A stretch of 58,779 nt of DNA from a virus. Below the pieces are notes generated by a model. The model had not been told where the DNA came from. It did not search any database and worked only from the letters and a program-made list of their open reading frames with translations. Shown piece after piece: positions 46,734 through 53,960 of this stretch. Both the position numbers and the translations under genes were made by a program. The stretch covers positions 1 to 58,779 of IMG/VR virus record IMGVR_UViG_3300032006_001933, one strand, 5' to 3'. Position 1 is the stretch's first letter; each line of letters opens with the position of its first letter.

Positions 46734-47082
46734 CTGGGCAAATAAATGGCATAAAGCATTTAAAAATATAGAAAACCATGGACCAGAATTAACAACTATT
46801 CGAGTTTATAAAAATATAGTTTGTCGAGACGGTTTTAATTTTTCTCTCCAAGCAGGTCCTTCACATTATTCCGAACCAAAAGCAATAGCAGACAAATACG
46901 AAGCATGGGAAATAGGATTTCCTTCAGACGAAGAACCTTTATGGATGGAATGGCAAGAGCCAGGTAATATTCCAACTGAAAGTGTATATGGTTGGGTACC
47001 TAATAATGTTGTTAATGCGGTAATTCAAAGACATGGCGGTATAGATGAACGAGAGTTCATTACAGCCAAGCTCTTAAAATAA
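46690..47082 (+). CDS. Phage protein of unknown function
   Basis: 130 residues from the ATG at 46690 (AAGG four bases upstream); an alternative ATG at 46720 is preceded by GGGA. The upstream in-frame ATGs at 46642 and 46672 lie deeper in the previous gene and lack a site. Content: WANKWHKAFKNIE, VYKNIVCRDGFNFSLQAGPSHYSEP, EAWEIGFPSDEEPLW. It has a compact alpha/beta look. It resembles small conserved proteins of large phages that I cannot name. Confidence 0.65.
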   Translation: MIQVELNGNLMENFDWANKWHKAFKNIENHGPELTTIRVYKNIVCRDGFNFSLQAGPSHYSEPKAIADKYEAWEIGFPSDEEPLWMEWQEPGNIPTESVYGWVPNNVVNAVIQRHGGIDEREFITAKLLK

Positions 47083-47090
47083 ATACATTT

Positions 47091-47252
47091 ATGAAACCGC
47101 ATATTGAAGATCATCTTGATGAGCGCCAAGAACTTGAACAAGAACGAGATTATTATAAAGAACAATATGAAGCAGTTCAGAAAGAACTTGACGAGGTTAA
47201 GATAGAATTAGATAGAATAAACAAAATTTATTTTAAAGACGGTCACTATTAA
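47091..47252 (+). CDS. Very small coiled-coil protein
   Basis: 53 residues, ATG to TAA. The reading frame is almost all charged helix (HLDERQELEQERDYYKEQYE, then a Leu-Asp-Glu-Val heptad run) and ends FKDGHY. It fills the gap between two longer genes in the same direction, with 8 and 14 bases to its neighbours. The coding look and the tight spacing support a real gene; the ribosome site is poor. The function is unknown. Confidence 0.55.
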   Translation: MKPHIEDHLDERQELEQERDYYKEQYEAVQKELDEVKIELDRINKIYFKDGHY

Positions 47253-47266
47253 TTCAGAAACTATTT

Positions 47267-48193
47267 ATGATACTGATAACAGGTAATGCAAACACAAAAC
47301 TTTCTACTGATATTGCTAATATTGCCGACGTCGATTTATGTGAAACTCTAGTAACTAGATTCGCTGACAACGAAATATGGGTAGAAATAAAAGATAACAT
47401 TCGTGGTGAAGATGTCTTCATCATCCAAAGCACATGCAATCCCGCCAACGATAACTTAATGGAACTATTAATAATGGTTGATGCTTGTAAAAGAGCAAGT
47501 GCAGGTCGAATTACGGCTGTGATACCTTATTATGGTTATGCTAGACAAGACAGAAAGCCAGCAGGACGATCCCCTATTAGTGCAAAACTTGTTGCTAATA
47601 TGTTAGAAGCGGCAGGAGTAGATCGTATGCTAACAATGGATTTACATGCAGGTCAAATTCAAGGCTTTTTTGATATTCCGGTAGATAATTTATATGCTCA
47701 ACCATTGTTTGTTAAAGATTTAAAAACAAGTCCAATGGTAAAAAGTAGTAATGCTATTATTGTTTCACCAGATGCAGGTGGGGTTCCTAGGGCAAGAGCT
47801 GTAGCAAAACAATTAGATTTAGATATTGCAATTATAGATAAGAGACGAGACAGGGCCAATGAGTCCGAAGCAATGAACGTCATAGGAGACGTAAAGGGGA
47901 AGCAATGCATCATCGTCGACGACATAATAGATACAGGTGGGACTTTAGTAAAAGCCGCACAAGCATTGATAAGCGAAGGCGCCGAAGAAGTGGAAGCCTA
48001 TATAACACACGGTGTATTAAGCAAAGGCGGAGCTCAGAGGATGGAAAAATCAGCTCTGAGTAGATTAGTAATAACTGATACTATTCCTGCACCTGAAAAT
48101 AATGTACTAAAAGTTATCTCAGTTGCGAATATATTTGCAGAAGCAATTCGCAGGGTACATCATGATGAATCTATATCAGTATTATTTGATTAA
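47267..48193 (+). CDS. prs: Ribose-phosphate pyrophosphokinase (PRPP synthetase)
   Basis: 308 residues, the full length of bacterial Prs. It converts ribose 5-phosphate and ATP to PRPP, the precursor of nucleotides, NAD and some amino acids. Visible motifs: RFADNEIWVEI near residue 30; IPYYGYARQDRK near 88; TMDLHAGQIQGFF near 125; SPDAGGVPRARAVA near 168; KRRDRANE near 196 (flexible catalytic loop); and the PRPP-binding loop IIVDDIIDTGGTL near 213-225. All key residues seem intact. Phage-borne prs is known in some large T4-like phages, usually read as boosting nucleotide supply. No nadV or other NAD-salvage gene is in the window. The stop abuts the next ATG directly. Confidence 0.95.
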   Translation: MILITGNANTKLSTDIANIADVDLCETLVTRFADNEIWVEIKDNIRGEDVFIIQSTCNPANDNLMELLIMVDACKRASAGRITAVIPYYGYARQDRKPAGRSPISAKLVANMLEAAGVDRMLTMDLHAGQIQGFFDIPVDNLYAQPLFVKDLKTSPMVKSSNAIIVSPDAGGVPRARAVAKQLDLDIAIIDKRRDRANESEAMNVIGDVKGKQCIIVDDIIDTGGTLVKAAQALISEGAEEVEAYITHGVLSKGGAQRMEKSALSRLVITDTIPAPENNVLKVISVANIFAEAIRRVHHDESISVLFD

Positions 48194-48805
48194 ATGTACG
48201 ATTACGAAGCGTGGGTAAAATGTCATCCAGATGATTTATGGATATTCGACAAACTCATTCTCGCCAAAAAATTAGGATATCTATGTGGTCCAGCAGATGT
48301 AGCAGTACCAAAATCAGACAATTATATAGTCAGACCTTGTGTTAACCTTGCAGGTATGGGTATAGGTGCAGAATTGCGTTTTTTAGAAAAAGGAAGATGG
48401 GATTTAGAACCAGGTTATTTTTGGTGCAAATCTTTTAAAGGTAGACATTTAAGTGTTGATTATGCAATAGATCCTAACTCACGGACAATAGAACAAGGCG
48501 AAACTATCGAAGGTTTTCGAAATCCTGCAAATCCATTATGGAAATTTGATAAATGGGTTCGTGTTAAAGACAAATTAAAAATTAACTTTATGCTAACAAA
48601 GCTCAAAGGTTCCTACGAGCATATAAATTGCGAATTTATAGGTGGCCGACTTATAGAAATGCATTTACGACACAATACAGAAATGGGCGATTATAATGAG
48701 ATAATCCCTGTATGGGAAGACGAACTTGTTTCCACAACCCCTCCCGACGGATACATATATGTCGAAGACAAAGATTACAATAGACTCGGTTTTTTCAAAC
48801 GTTAA
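48194..48805 (+). CDS. Phage protein, weakly ATP-grasp-like
   Basis: 203 residues. DNYIVRPCVNLAGMGIGAELRFL resembles the lysine/arginine-and-glycine-loop strand pair of ATP-grasp ligases. INCEFIGGRLIEMHLRHNTEMGDYNE resembles their later acidic/Asn metal-binding strand. Between them is YFWCKSFKGRHLSVDYAI. The match is only by eye and the protein is too short for a full ATP-grasp enzyme, so this is a hint, not an assignment. It begins immediately after the prs stop (TAAATG), so the two are co-translated. Confidence 0.6.
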   Translation: MYDYEAWVKCHPDDLWIFDKLILAKKLGYLCGPADVAVPKSDNYIVRPCVNLAGMGIGAELRFLEKGRWDLEPGYFWCKSFKGRHLSVDYAIDPNSRTIEQGETIEGFRNPANPLWKFDKWVRVKDKLKINFMLTKLKGSYEHINCEFIGGRLIEMHLRHNTEMGDYNEIIPVWEDELVSTTPPDGYIYVEDKDYNRLGFFKR

Positions 48806-49067
48806 AGGATACTTCAAAGAAAGTTACAGACTAAGTCCTATAGCATTTTATTGTGAAATAGGCGAAGCATTCCTTGTTTGCGGAGCCAGTGCTATATTAA
48901 CATATACCGTATTAGATCCTGCTACTAAAATATTCATACCTATGATGTTTGTAGGTAGTATTTTAGGTGTTATTAGTACATTTAACCGTAAAGCGGCTTT
49001 TGCAATTTTTCTTACTAGTTGGTTTGTAGTAATGAATTCTATTGCATTAATTAAACTTTTCGGTTGA
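48759..49067 (+). CDS. Small two- to three-helix membrane protein
   Basis: 102 residues from the ATG at 48759, inside the end of the previous gene (47-base overlap in another frame). After a polar N-terminus come hydrophobic segments: IGEAFLVCGASAILTYTVL (about 33-51), FIPMMFVGSILGVISTF (about 58-75) and AAFAIFLTSWFVVMNSIALI (about 78-97). An inner-membrane protein is likely; the function is unknown. Its TGA stop is embedded in the TTGACA of the next promoter, so no bases are wasted. Confidence 0.65.
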   Translation: MSKTKITIDSVFSNVKGYFKESYRLSPIAFYCEIGEAFLVCGASAILTYTVLDPATKIFIPMMFVGSILGVISTFNRKAAFAIFLTSWFVVMNSIALIKLFG

Positions 49068-49091
49068 CAAATATCTTAAAGATAGTATAAT
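49064..49091 (+). promoter_or_regulatory. Sigma-70-type promoter
   Basis: TTGACA at 49064-49069 and TATAAT at 49086-49091, spacing 16. The TGA stop of the small membrane-protein gene lies within TTGACA. It drives the 85-residue gene and, by overlap, both lipoproteins. Confidence 0.85.
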
Positions 49092-49098
49092 ATATGTA

Positions 49099-49108
49099 TT
49101 AGTTAAAC
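49099..49108 (+). promoter_or_regulatory. Shared leader element TTAGTTAAAC
   Basis: Second copy of the ten-base leader element found at 44708-44717. Here it starts 8 bases past the -10 box, against 17 in the first copy, so it is tied to the transcript rather than fixed relative to the promoter. Confidence 0.4.
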
Positions 49109-49124
49109 TTTATTGGAGTTTATA

Positions 49125-49382
49125 ATGAGTATGAATGAATGGGATTTTGTACATGAAGATGTTGCCCCACTCGATATTGCTTTATTTGAAATGGCTCCAA
49201 ATATATCGTTTAACGATACACATTGCTTGGCACATATTATGTTCTGGGCAGGTGCGTTCCCTAGTGTATCACAGGCTAGGAAAAATGGATGGGATAAGCC
49301 TATCCCTTTTGGCTTTTCTGAATTTAAAGTAGGAAAAACCAAAAGACGAATTTTCATCCTTAATCGAATAGGAGAAAAATGA
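49125..49382 (+). CDS. Small phage protein of unknown function
   Basis: 85 residues from the ATG at 49125, behind TTGGAG. Content: MSMNEWDFVHEDVAPLDIAL, HIMFWAGAFPSVSQARKNGWD, KPIPFGFSEFKVGKTKRRIFIL. The middle helix followed by a strand loosely resembles an S4-type RNA-binding fold; I would not rely on it. It is the first gene behind the second TTGACA-16-TATAAT promoter. It overlaps the first lipoprotein start as ATGA. Confidence 0.7.
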   Translation: MSMNEWDFVHEDVAPLDIALFEMAPNISFNDTHCLAHIMFWAGAFPSVSQARKNGWDKPIPFGFSEFKVGKTKRRIFILNRIGEK

Positions 49383-49987
49383 GGTATTTTTATTTGGTGC
49401 TTGTAGCACTTTTAACTGTTGGTTGTTCCAGCAAACAAGAATTGGTTAAAGAAGCCCTTAATAGTGTTGGTGACAGGCCCGATTGGGTTATGGTACCACC
49501 TGGTCCAGAGGGAGACCAACTTTACTTTGTAGGTACAAGTGCTTTGTATGGCACTGAAAAACATGCCCGCAGAGATGCAAAAAGGGATTCAATCCGGGAA
49601 ATGTCAGAGTATGTTCGTGTTCTTAATAAGAACAAGTTTGAACGAGCAAGTGTTACATATGGCATGGATAGTTTTGTAGTTATGCCTACTGTAAGTGAGC
49701 GTAACTTTGAAAAAATTGTGAGTGCATCTACTGCAAATTATTTGCGGGTACAAGAGATGTACTTTGAACGTGAAGCAGATGCCGCAGGTGTTCCTGGCTA
49801 CAAATACTTTGTCCTCACAAGCATTAGTAAAACTGATCTTGAAACTGCATTACAATCTAATGCTGAAGCCAATGCCGAAGATGCCCAAAAAGCAATGCAA
49901 CTTGCTAGTACCGAAGAGGCAAAAGAGCAATGGAAAAATGCTCGTGATTTTTGGAAAGAACTTGCTGAAGATGGCTTTGTACGATGA
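49379..49987 (+). CDS. LPP20-like lipoprotein
   Basis: 202 residues. The N-terminus MRYFYLVLVALLTVGC is a short signal sequence ending in a lipobox-like VGC with lipid-attachment Cys16. After this, RPDWVMVPPG, DQLYFVGTSAL and EKHARRDAKRDSIREMSEYV form the LPP20-like core, where an Ala/Asp-rich helix follows a FVGxS strand. The family includes outer-membrane or periplasmic lipoproteins in proteobacteria. In an infected cell it would be exported and anchored in the envelope. The next lipoprotein gene starts by ATGA overlap. It lies behind an early-type promoter. A role in exclusion of other phages or envelope alteration is possible but unproven. Confidence 0.75.
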   Translation: MRYFYLVLVALLTVGCSSKQELVKEALNSVGDRPDWVMVPPGPEGDQLYFVGTSALYGTEKHARRDAKRDSIREMSEYVRVLNKNKFERASVTYGMDSFVVMPTVSERNFEKIVSASTANYLRVQEMYFEREADAAGVPGYKYFVLTSISKTDLETALQSNAEANAEDAQKAMQLASTEEAKEQWKNARDFWKELAEDGFVR

Positions 49988-50913
49988 ACAAACTATTCGC
50001 AATCCTACTAGGGGCCTCCCTAGTAGGTTGTGCCTCAACGGCACACAAGCAACCAGTTTTAATATCAGACGATTCTAAACCTAGTTGGGTTGAAGAATAC
50101 GAATTAGAAGATTCCACTCACCTGTTTTTTACAGGTATATCCACAAAATATGCAGAAGAACGCAAGGCACTCAAAGACGCCAAATATGATGCTTTGTCTA
50201 AATTTTTAGACTATTGTGGATTACATACTAAATTGCATGAGAAATATATTTCGCAAGTAGATGGAAATACTGCAAATGTATTAACAGCCACAAATAAAAT
50301 AGAAACACACCTAGAAACAAATTCTGAAGCACAAGTAGGGCAATTCCGTATTGTTAAAAAATACATGGAAGTGTATAATGGTACTAGAGGTAAATTCTAT
50401 AAAATGTATGTATTTGCTAGTGTACCAAAAACTGAAGTTGCTTTAGTTAAAGCATGGAAAAAAGAAAACGATTTACAAAAAATTACTAAACTTAAATCAC
50501 TTAATAGTGAGCAATCTGAAATAATAGTACAAACAAGTGAGGAGCTCGATGCGGTACAAAAACAGCTCGAACAATTAACATTTTTAAAAGAACGTGTTTC
50601 TGTGCTATCTACTGAAAATACCGAGCTCATAACTGAAAACAAACAGTTAAAGGAAACATTTCACAAGGACAAGGAAACAATAGAAGATTTAACTGTTAGA
50701 GTAGATAAATTAACAGAAGTTAATAAAATATTAAAAGATGATAATGACGATGTTCAAGTCATAAGAAAAAATCTTATAGATGCTTTAAAAACTGCTGAAT
50801 ACATGACACATGAAGCAGAACATTGGAGAGAAAAATATTATAATAAAGGGCCCGGAGAAGCTCTTGCAGAATTGCTTGGTGTAAAAGAAAGACCTGTAAT
50901 AGTTATAGATTAA
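49984..50913 (+). CDS. LPP20-like lipoprotein with long coiled-coil tail
   Basis: 309 residues. MNKLFAILLGASLVGCAS is a signal sequence with a good lipobox (LVGC, Cys16). KPSWVEEYE, THLFFTGIS and AEERKALKDAKYDALSKFL repeat the LPP20-like core of the preceding gene; the two are probable diverged duplicates. From about residue 165 to 285 there is a heptad-rich coiled coil (for instance EELDAVQKQLEQLTFLKERV). It ends with a GEALAELLGVKERP tail. The protein could span the periplasm as a rod. The start codon lies 20 bases upstream of a perfect 10-base-pair inverted repeat within the signal-peptide codons. The stop overlaps that of the opposing fibre gene. Confidence 0.78.
   Translation: MNKLFAILLGASLVGCASTAHKQPVLISDDSKPSWVEEYELEDSTHLFFTGISTKYAEERKALKDAKYDALSKFLDYCGLHTKLHEKYISQVDGNTANVLTATNKIETHLETNSEAQVGQFRIVKKYMEVYNGTRGKFYKMYVFASVPKTEVALVKAWKKENDLQKITKLKSLNSEQSEIIVQTSEELDAVQKQLEQLTFLKERVSVLSTENTELITENKQLKETFHKDKETIEDLTVRVDKLTEVNKILKDDNDDVQVIRKNLIDALKTAEYMTHEAEHWREKYYNKGPGEALAELLGVKERPVIVID
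50004..50027 (+). promoter_or_regulatory. Perfect 10-bp inverted repeat at the start of the second lipoprotein gene
   Basis: CCTACTAGGG, a GCCT loop, then CCCTAGTAGG. It starts 20 bases after the A of the ATG at 49984 and lies in the signal-peptide codons. There is no T-run after it, so it is not a usual terminator. It could slow translation, protect or process mRNA, or bind a regulator. Confidence 0.6.
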
Positions 50914-51209
50914 ACTTCAGTTAATGCTAATTTATATTGTTTACCAGTTTTTTTATTAATTACAAATATATCATTCTCGCCTTCTTGGATCACCCAAGAA
51001 CCTTTAGTCCCGTCTACATCATTTCCTAAACGATTAGGTCTATCATTAGACATAATTACGTCAGCAGTATTAATATCTTCGCAATATATATTATTACATG
51101 TTATATCTTCAAATTCTACATTATCAGCAGAGCCTAATCCTTGGGCTACTTGACCTACAACATTATCATCAAAAACTCTTGTAGTTCCAATATAAAGTTT
51201 CTTTGCCAT
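50910..51209 (-). CDS. Fibre-tip-like small protein
   Basis: 99 residues: LYIGTTRVFDDNVVGQ, then DITCNNIYCEDINTADVIMSN, then GTKGSWVIQEGENDIFVINK. The second half is clearly paralogous to the C-terminal 65 residues of the protein at 58309 (shared ADxIMSNDR, GN(D/E)xDGTKGSW, INxxxGKxYK). It lacks that protein's N-terminal part, so it may be a free-standing trimeric tip or an assembly alternative. A TATAGGAAAA-type ribosome site lies before the ATG. It is the last gene of the leftward fibre/enzyme block. Confidence 0.65.
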   Translation of the reverse strand: MAKKLYIGTTRVFDDNVVGQVAQGLGSADNVEFEDITCNNIYCEDINTADVIMSNDRPNRLGNDVDGTKGSWVIQEGENDIFVINKKTGKQYKLALTEV

Positions 51210-51230
51210 TATTTTTTTCCTATAAAATAT

Positions 51231-52100
51231 TTAGCGAATAAGAAGAAACGAAACTGCAATAATAACTGAGCAAAGAAAAACAACAAAAGTATAATATGTT
51301 ACTAAGGGAGTTTTAAAATACATTTTACCTATAATGAAACATTTATGAACAGGACTTAGCATATAGCCTGCATAATCTATAGCGAAAAACATAGGAAGGT
51401 ATTGGACACCAAATATACTTGTAAGAATAGCAGTAAATGCCGCAAACCTTGCAGAAGATCCTAATAAAAAACTACCAGCAAATCCTATCCAAGCACCTGT
51501 TACAAGTGACCAATCATTATTTTCGATATATGCTTTAATTTCATTTGTATAAGATTTAATATAATTACCTAAAACAATAACCAAAAATAATGCTATTAAT
51601 AGTTTCCAATTAACCCATTCTACTGTAACTTCTTTTTGTTTAGGATTAGTCCAGATTACATCTTGTTCTTTTAAAAAATAAAATACCAAAAACAATGGAA
51701 GAACTATTGCAATCATTGCAAGAGGTCCCATTATATACATAAATTCTACATACGTTAATCCTAAAACTGCCATAGGTATAATAACAGATTTTTCTAAAGG
51801 AGACCACAAATAATAATGATGTGTACTAAGATAATCTATAATGCCATACCATTTACGTCTAGAATCTTTAGGTGCCATTGTATCTAAAATACCAGCAGAT
51901 ACAGATACCCTTCCAGGTATAGGTAATACACCGCATACAGCACTAACTATTACAATAAACAATCTATTTGATTTTATATATTTGCTTAAAAAATTTAGAA
52001 CATGATACACATACCCATTACGTTGCACATAAGCCGATGCAATCATAATTCCTGCAAGGTATAAAATATACCATTGATTATTAAATATTATTTCTAACAT
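51231..52100 (-). CDS. DUF401-like membrane permease
   Basis: 289 residues with about eight hydrophobic segments (first at residues 8-24, last at 265-287). The motif region VLPIPGRVSVSAGILDTMAP, followed by YGIIDYLSTHHYYLWSPLEKSVIIPMA, follows the conserved pattern of DUF401 integral membrane proteins (P-x-PG...SA...Y...W...P). Their cargo is not known; they are distantly related to anion and organic-acid permeases. The length is below the usual 400, so the C-terminal half is abbreviated. The ATG overlaps the upstream gene end by 20 bases. In a phage it is probably an auxiliary metabolic gene that changes uptake or efflux during infection. Confidence 0.65.
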   Translation of the reverse strand: MLEIIFNNQWYILYLAGIMIASAYVQRNGYVYHVLNFLSKYIKSNRLFIVIVSAVCGVLPIPGRVSVSAGILDTMAPKDSRRKWYGIIDYLSTHHYYLWSPLEKSVIIPMAVLGLTYVEFMYIMGPLAMIAIVLPLFLVFYFLKEQDVIWTNPKQKEVTVEWVNWKLLIALFLVIVLGNYIKSYTNEIKAYIENNDWSLVTGAWIGFAGSFLLGSSARFAAFTAILTSIFGVQYLPMFFAIDYAGYMLSPVHKCFIIGKMYFKTPLVTYYTFVVFLCSVIIAVSFLLIR

Positions 52101-52809
52101 GAGATTCGTATAATTTCTTAATTAAATTTCTAGCATACTGAAATGAGAAAAAATTTAAATATTCTCTCTTTTTAAGCCATAGCTCATCATTTTTATTCTT
52201 ATCTCTAACTATAAAATTATATGATTTTTCTGTGAGAGGTATTAATTGTGCAATTGGAGTTCCTGCTTTAATCATAGTAGATCCTATAAGTTGATTCCAG
52301 TATCCTTGAATATTTATTTCTGTACTATAACCTGGATCTAATATACCTATACAACTTTCAAATATAATGTGATCAGTATAAGGCATAGGTATCATTAAAA
52401 ATTTTACATCTTTGGGTGCTATAACATGCCATGGCGTATTTATTTTAACTATATCCGGACGACTCCATGGTCGCTTAGGCAAATGTTTTGCTATGCTATT
52501 ACCATCTTGTACTCCAATTGTATCTTTTCCTAACAAGGTATTAATTTGTTTATCTGGTACTGTTATTCCCTTGCCTGTTATTTCTACATCATGCCACATA
52601 GACACAATATAACCGGTCGTAAACAAATGGAAAATACCAGGACACCTAGTTACATGCTGAAACCCTGGTCCGACATTCTTTTGTGCAATTACAAAATCTT
52701 TTCGTGCATCATTTACCCAAGGCGGTATAACTTCCTTTGCTTGCTGTATAGGAAATGCTTCTGTTACACCCTCAATGGATGAAAAAAATTCAATAGTCTT
52801 CTTGCCCAT
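52081..52809 (-). CDS. Conserved phage/marine protein of unknown function
   Basis: 242 residues, no membrane segment. TEAFPIQQAKEVIPPWVNDAR, VTRCPGIFHLFTTGYIVSMWHDV and LIPMPYTDHIIFESCIGILDPGYST stand out. These recall a family of marine phage and bacterial proteins often encoded next to 2OG-Fe(II) oxygenases, but I cannot give a function. Late strands (GYWNQLIGSTMIKAGTPIAQLIPL) look like a jelly roll, with His and Asp residues scattered. It overlaps the oxygenase gene upstream by 20 bases and the permease gene downstream by 20. Confidence 0.65.
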   Translation of the reverse strand: MGKKTIEFFSSIEGVTEAFPIQQAKEVIPPWVNDARKDFVIAQKNVGPGFQHVTRCPGIFHLFTTGYIVSMWHDVEITGKGITVPDKQINTLLGKDTIGVQDGNSIAKHLPKRPWSRPDIVKINTPWHVIAPKDVKFLMIPMPYTDHIIFESCIGILDPGYSTEINIQGYWNQLIGSTMIKAGTPIAQLIPLTEKSYNFIVRDKNKNDELWLKKREYLNFFSFQYARNLIKKLYESHVRNNI

Positions 52810-53404
52810 CTGTTAAAAATTGTACTTTAAAACTTATATTAAATGCTATATTAATTCGTTGTTTATCTGAATGATTTGGACCTACATCATGTGGTACCCA
52901 TCCTGGAAACACTAGTAAATCTCCTTCCTTTGGTTCGTATGTCATAACTGAAGCCCATGGTGCTGTTGCATGACAATTTTCAGTTAAATTAGCAGGATTG
53001 TAACATGCAAGTTCTCCTGTGCCTTCTACTTGCAAATAATAAACTGCCGCATATTGTATTGCTTGATGACTATGTAAAACATTCCTACTTCCAGGTTCAT
53101 TTATATTTGTCCAATAAGTTAAGTCCAATTCACCTTGTTGTTCTAATTTACTAGGATATGTAGGATCGTCGATTTTGTAATATTGCATTGCCTCGTCTGT
53201 TACTTCTTGCAATTCGTCAAAGAACCATTCAAAGTTTTTATATACAAAAGTTGATCGCCAACATCCATCATTTGTATACTTCATAAAATATGGTTCGTGC
53301 TCTTTAACCCATAAAGCCTGCTTTATTAACTCGTTACGTTGTTCAACTGTACCTACATTATTTTTAACGAACATGTCTGCTCTATGTAAAGGAAATCTAT
53401 TCAT
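52790..53404 (-). CDS. 2OG-Fe(II) oxygenase (TIGR02466-like)
   Basis: 204 residues from the ATG at 53404, five bases past the upstream stop; an in-frame TTG at 53428 is an alternative. Double-stranded beta-helix motifs: YWTNINEPGSRNVLHSHQ (candidate ligand His111/His113), VYYLQVEGTGEL, then LLVFPGWVPHDVGPNH (His172) and RINIAFN (Arg183, 2-oxoglutarate). This is the pattern of the small oxygenases common in marine T4-like phages. The substrate is unknown; family relatives hydroxylate protein or small-molecule targets. A second oxygenase gene is directly upstream. Confidence 0.85.
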   Translation of the reverse strand: MNRFPLHRADMFVKNNVGTVEQRNELIKQALWVKEHEPYFMKYTNDGCWRSTFVYKNFEWFFDELQEVTDEAMQYYKIDDPTYPSKLEQQGELDLTYWTNINEPGSRNVLHSHQAIQYAAVYYLQVEGTGELACYNPANLTENCHATAPWASVMTYEPKEGDLLVFPGWVPHDVGPNHSDKQRINIAFNISFKVQFLTDGQEDY

Positions 53405-53408
53405 ATAA

Positions 53409-53960
53409 TTACCATACTTGACTATCAAAATAATTATAATTTATAATTATTCTTGTTTTTTTATCCGAACATGATGCACCCGAATGCTCAGTGTCTCCTG
53501 AAAATTTAACAAATCTATTTGCAATACTGTCTATCTTAGTTACCTTGGTTCCATCTTTAAATGTTGTGTATCCATTATTAGTATTGACATAAAGAATAGC
53601 AGATGTCCATTGTGCAGATTTAATTGGATTACTTTTAATATCTCCAATATCAGTATGAAAGGGACTTGAGATTGTTTTGGGTGTTCTAGGATATAAATGA
53701 GCTGACATATTTCTTATAGAAACAGGTTCAGTTCTTTCTACTATCGGACCAAAAATATCTTTAGTACACATAGGAGATGTTATTATAAAATCTTCATATA
53801 TACTATGAGAAAAATGATAATAATTTGCATAGTCGTGTTCTAATTCTTTTCTGTCGACCCAAAACCCTACATAAAACCACGGAAATGGTTTATCCATAAT
53901 TAATTCATATAAATTTTTAAATTCTTGTTTTGGAAGAAAATTATCAATTACTCTATACAT
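53409..53960 (-). CDS. 2OG-Fe(II) oxygenase
   Basis: 183 residues. SPFHTDIGDI gives His102 and Asp104 of the iron site; FSGDTEHSGASCSDKKTRIIINYN gives the distal His159 and Arg170, the 2-oxoglutarate anchor. The distance between them (about 55 residues) is usual. The start VIDNFLPKQEFKNLYELI is typical of prolyl-hydroxylase-like phage oxygenases. The start ATG shares one base with the stop of the U32/methyltransferase fusion (TAATG). The two adjacent oxygenases share only the general fold by eye and probably have different substrates. Confidence 0.88.
   Translation of the reverse strand: MYRVIDNFLPKQEFKNLYELIMDKPFPWFYVGFWVDRKELEHDYANYYHFSHSIYEDFIITSPMCTKDIFGPIVERTEPVSIRNMSAHLYPRTPKTISSPFHTDIGDIKSNPIKSAQWTSAILYVNTNNGYTTFKDGTKVTKIDSIANRFVKFSGDTEHSGASCSDKKTRIIINYNYFDSQVW

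Noticed and set aside
47078-47085. AATAAATA late-promoter box
   Set aside because: It ends only 5 bases before the next ATG, too close for a leader with a ribosome site, and such strings are frequent in this AT-rich DNA.
48029-48059. Inverted repeat CTCAGAG...CTCTGAG
   Set aside because: It is in the middle of conserved prs codons with a long loop and no T-run; treated as chance.
50122-50138. Hairpin ACCTGT-TTTTT-ACAGGT
   Set aside because: Short stem in coding sequence with no following T-run outside the loop; not a convincing terminator.
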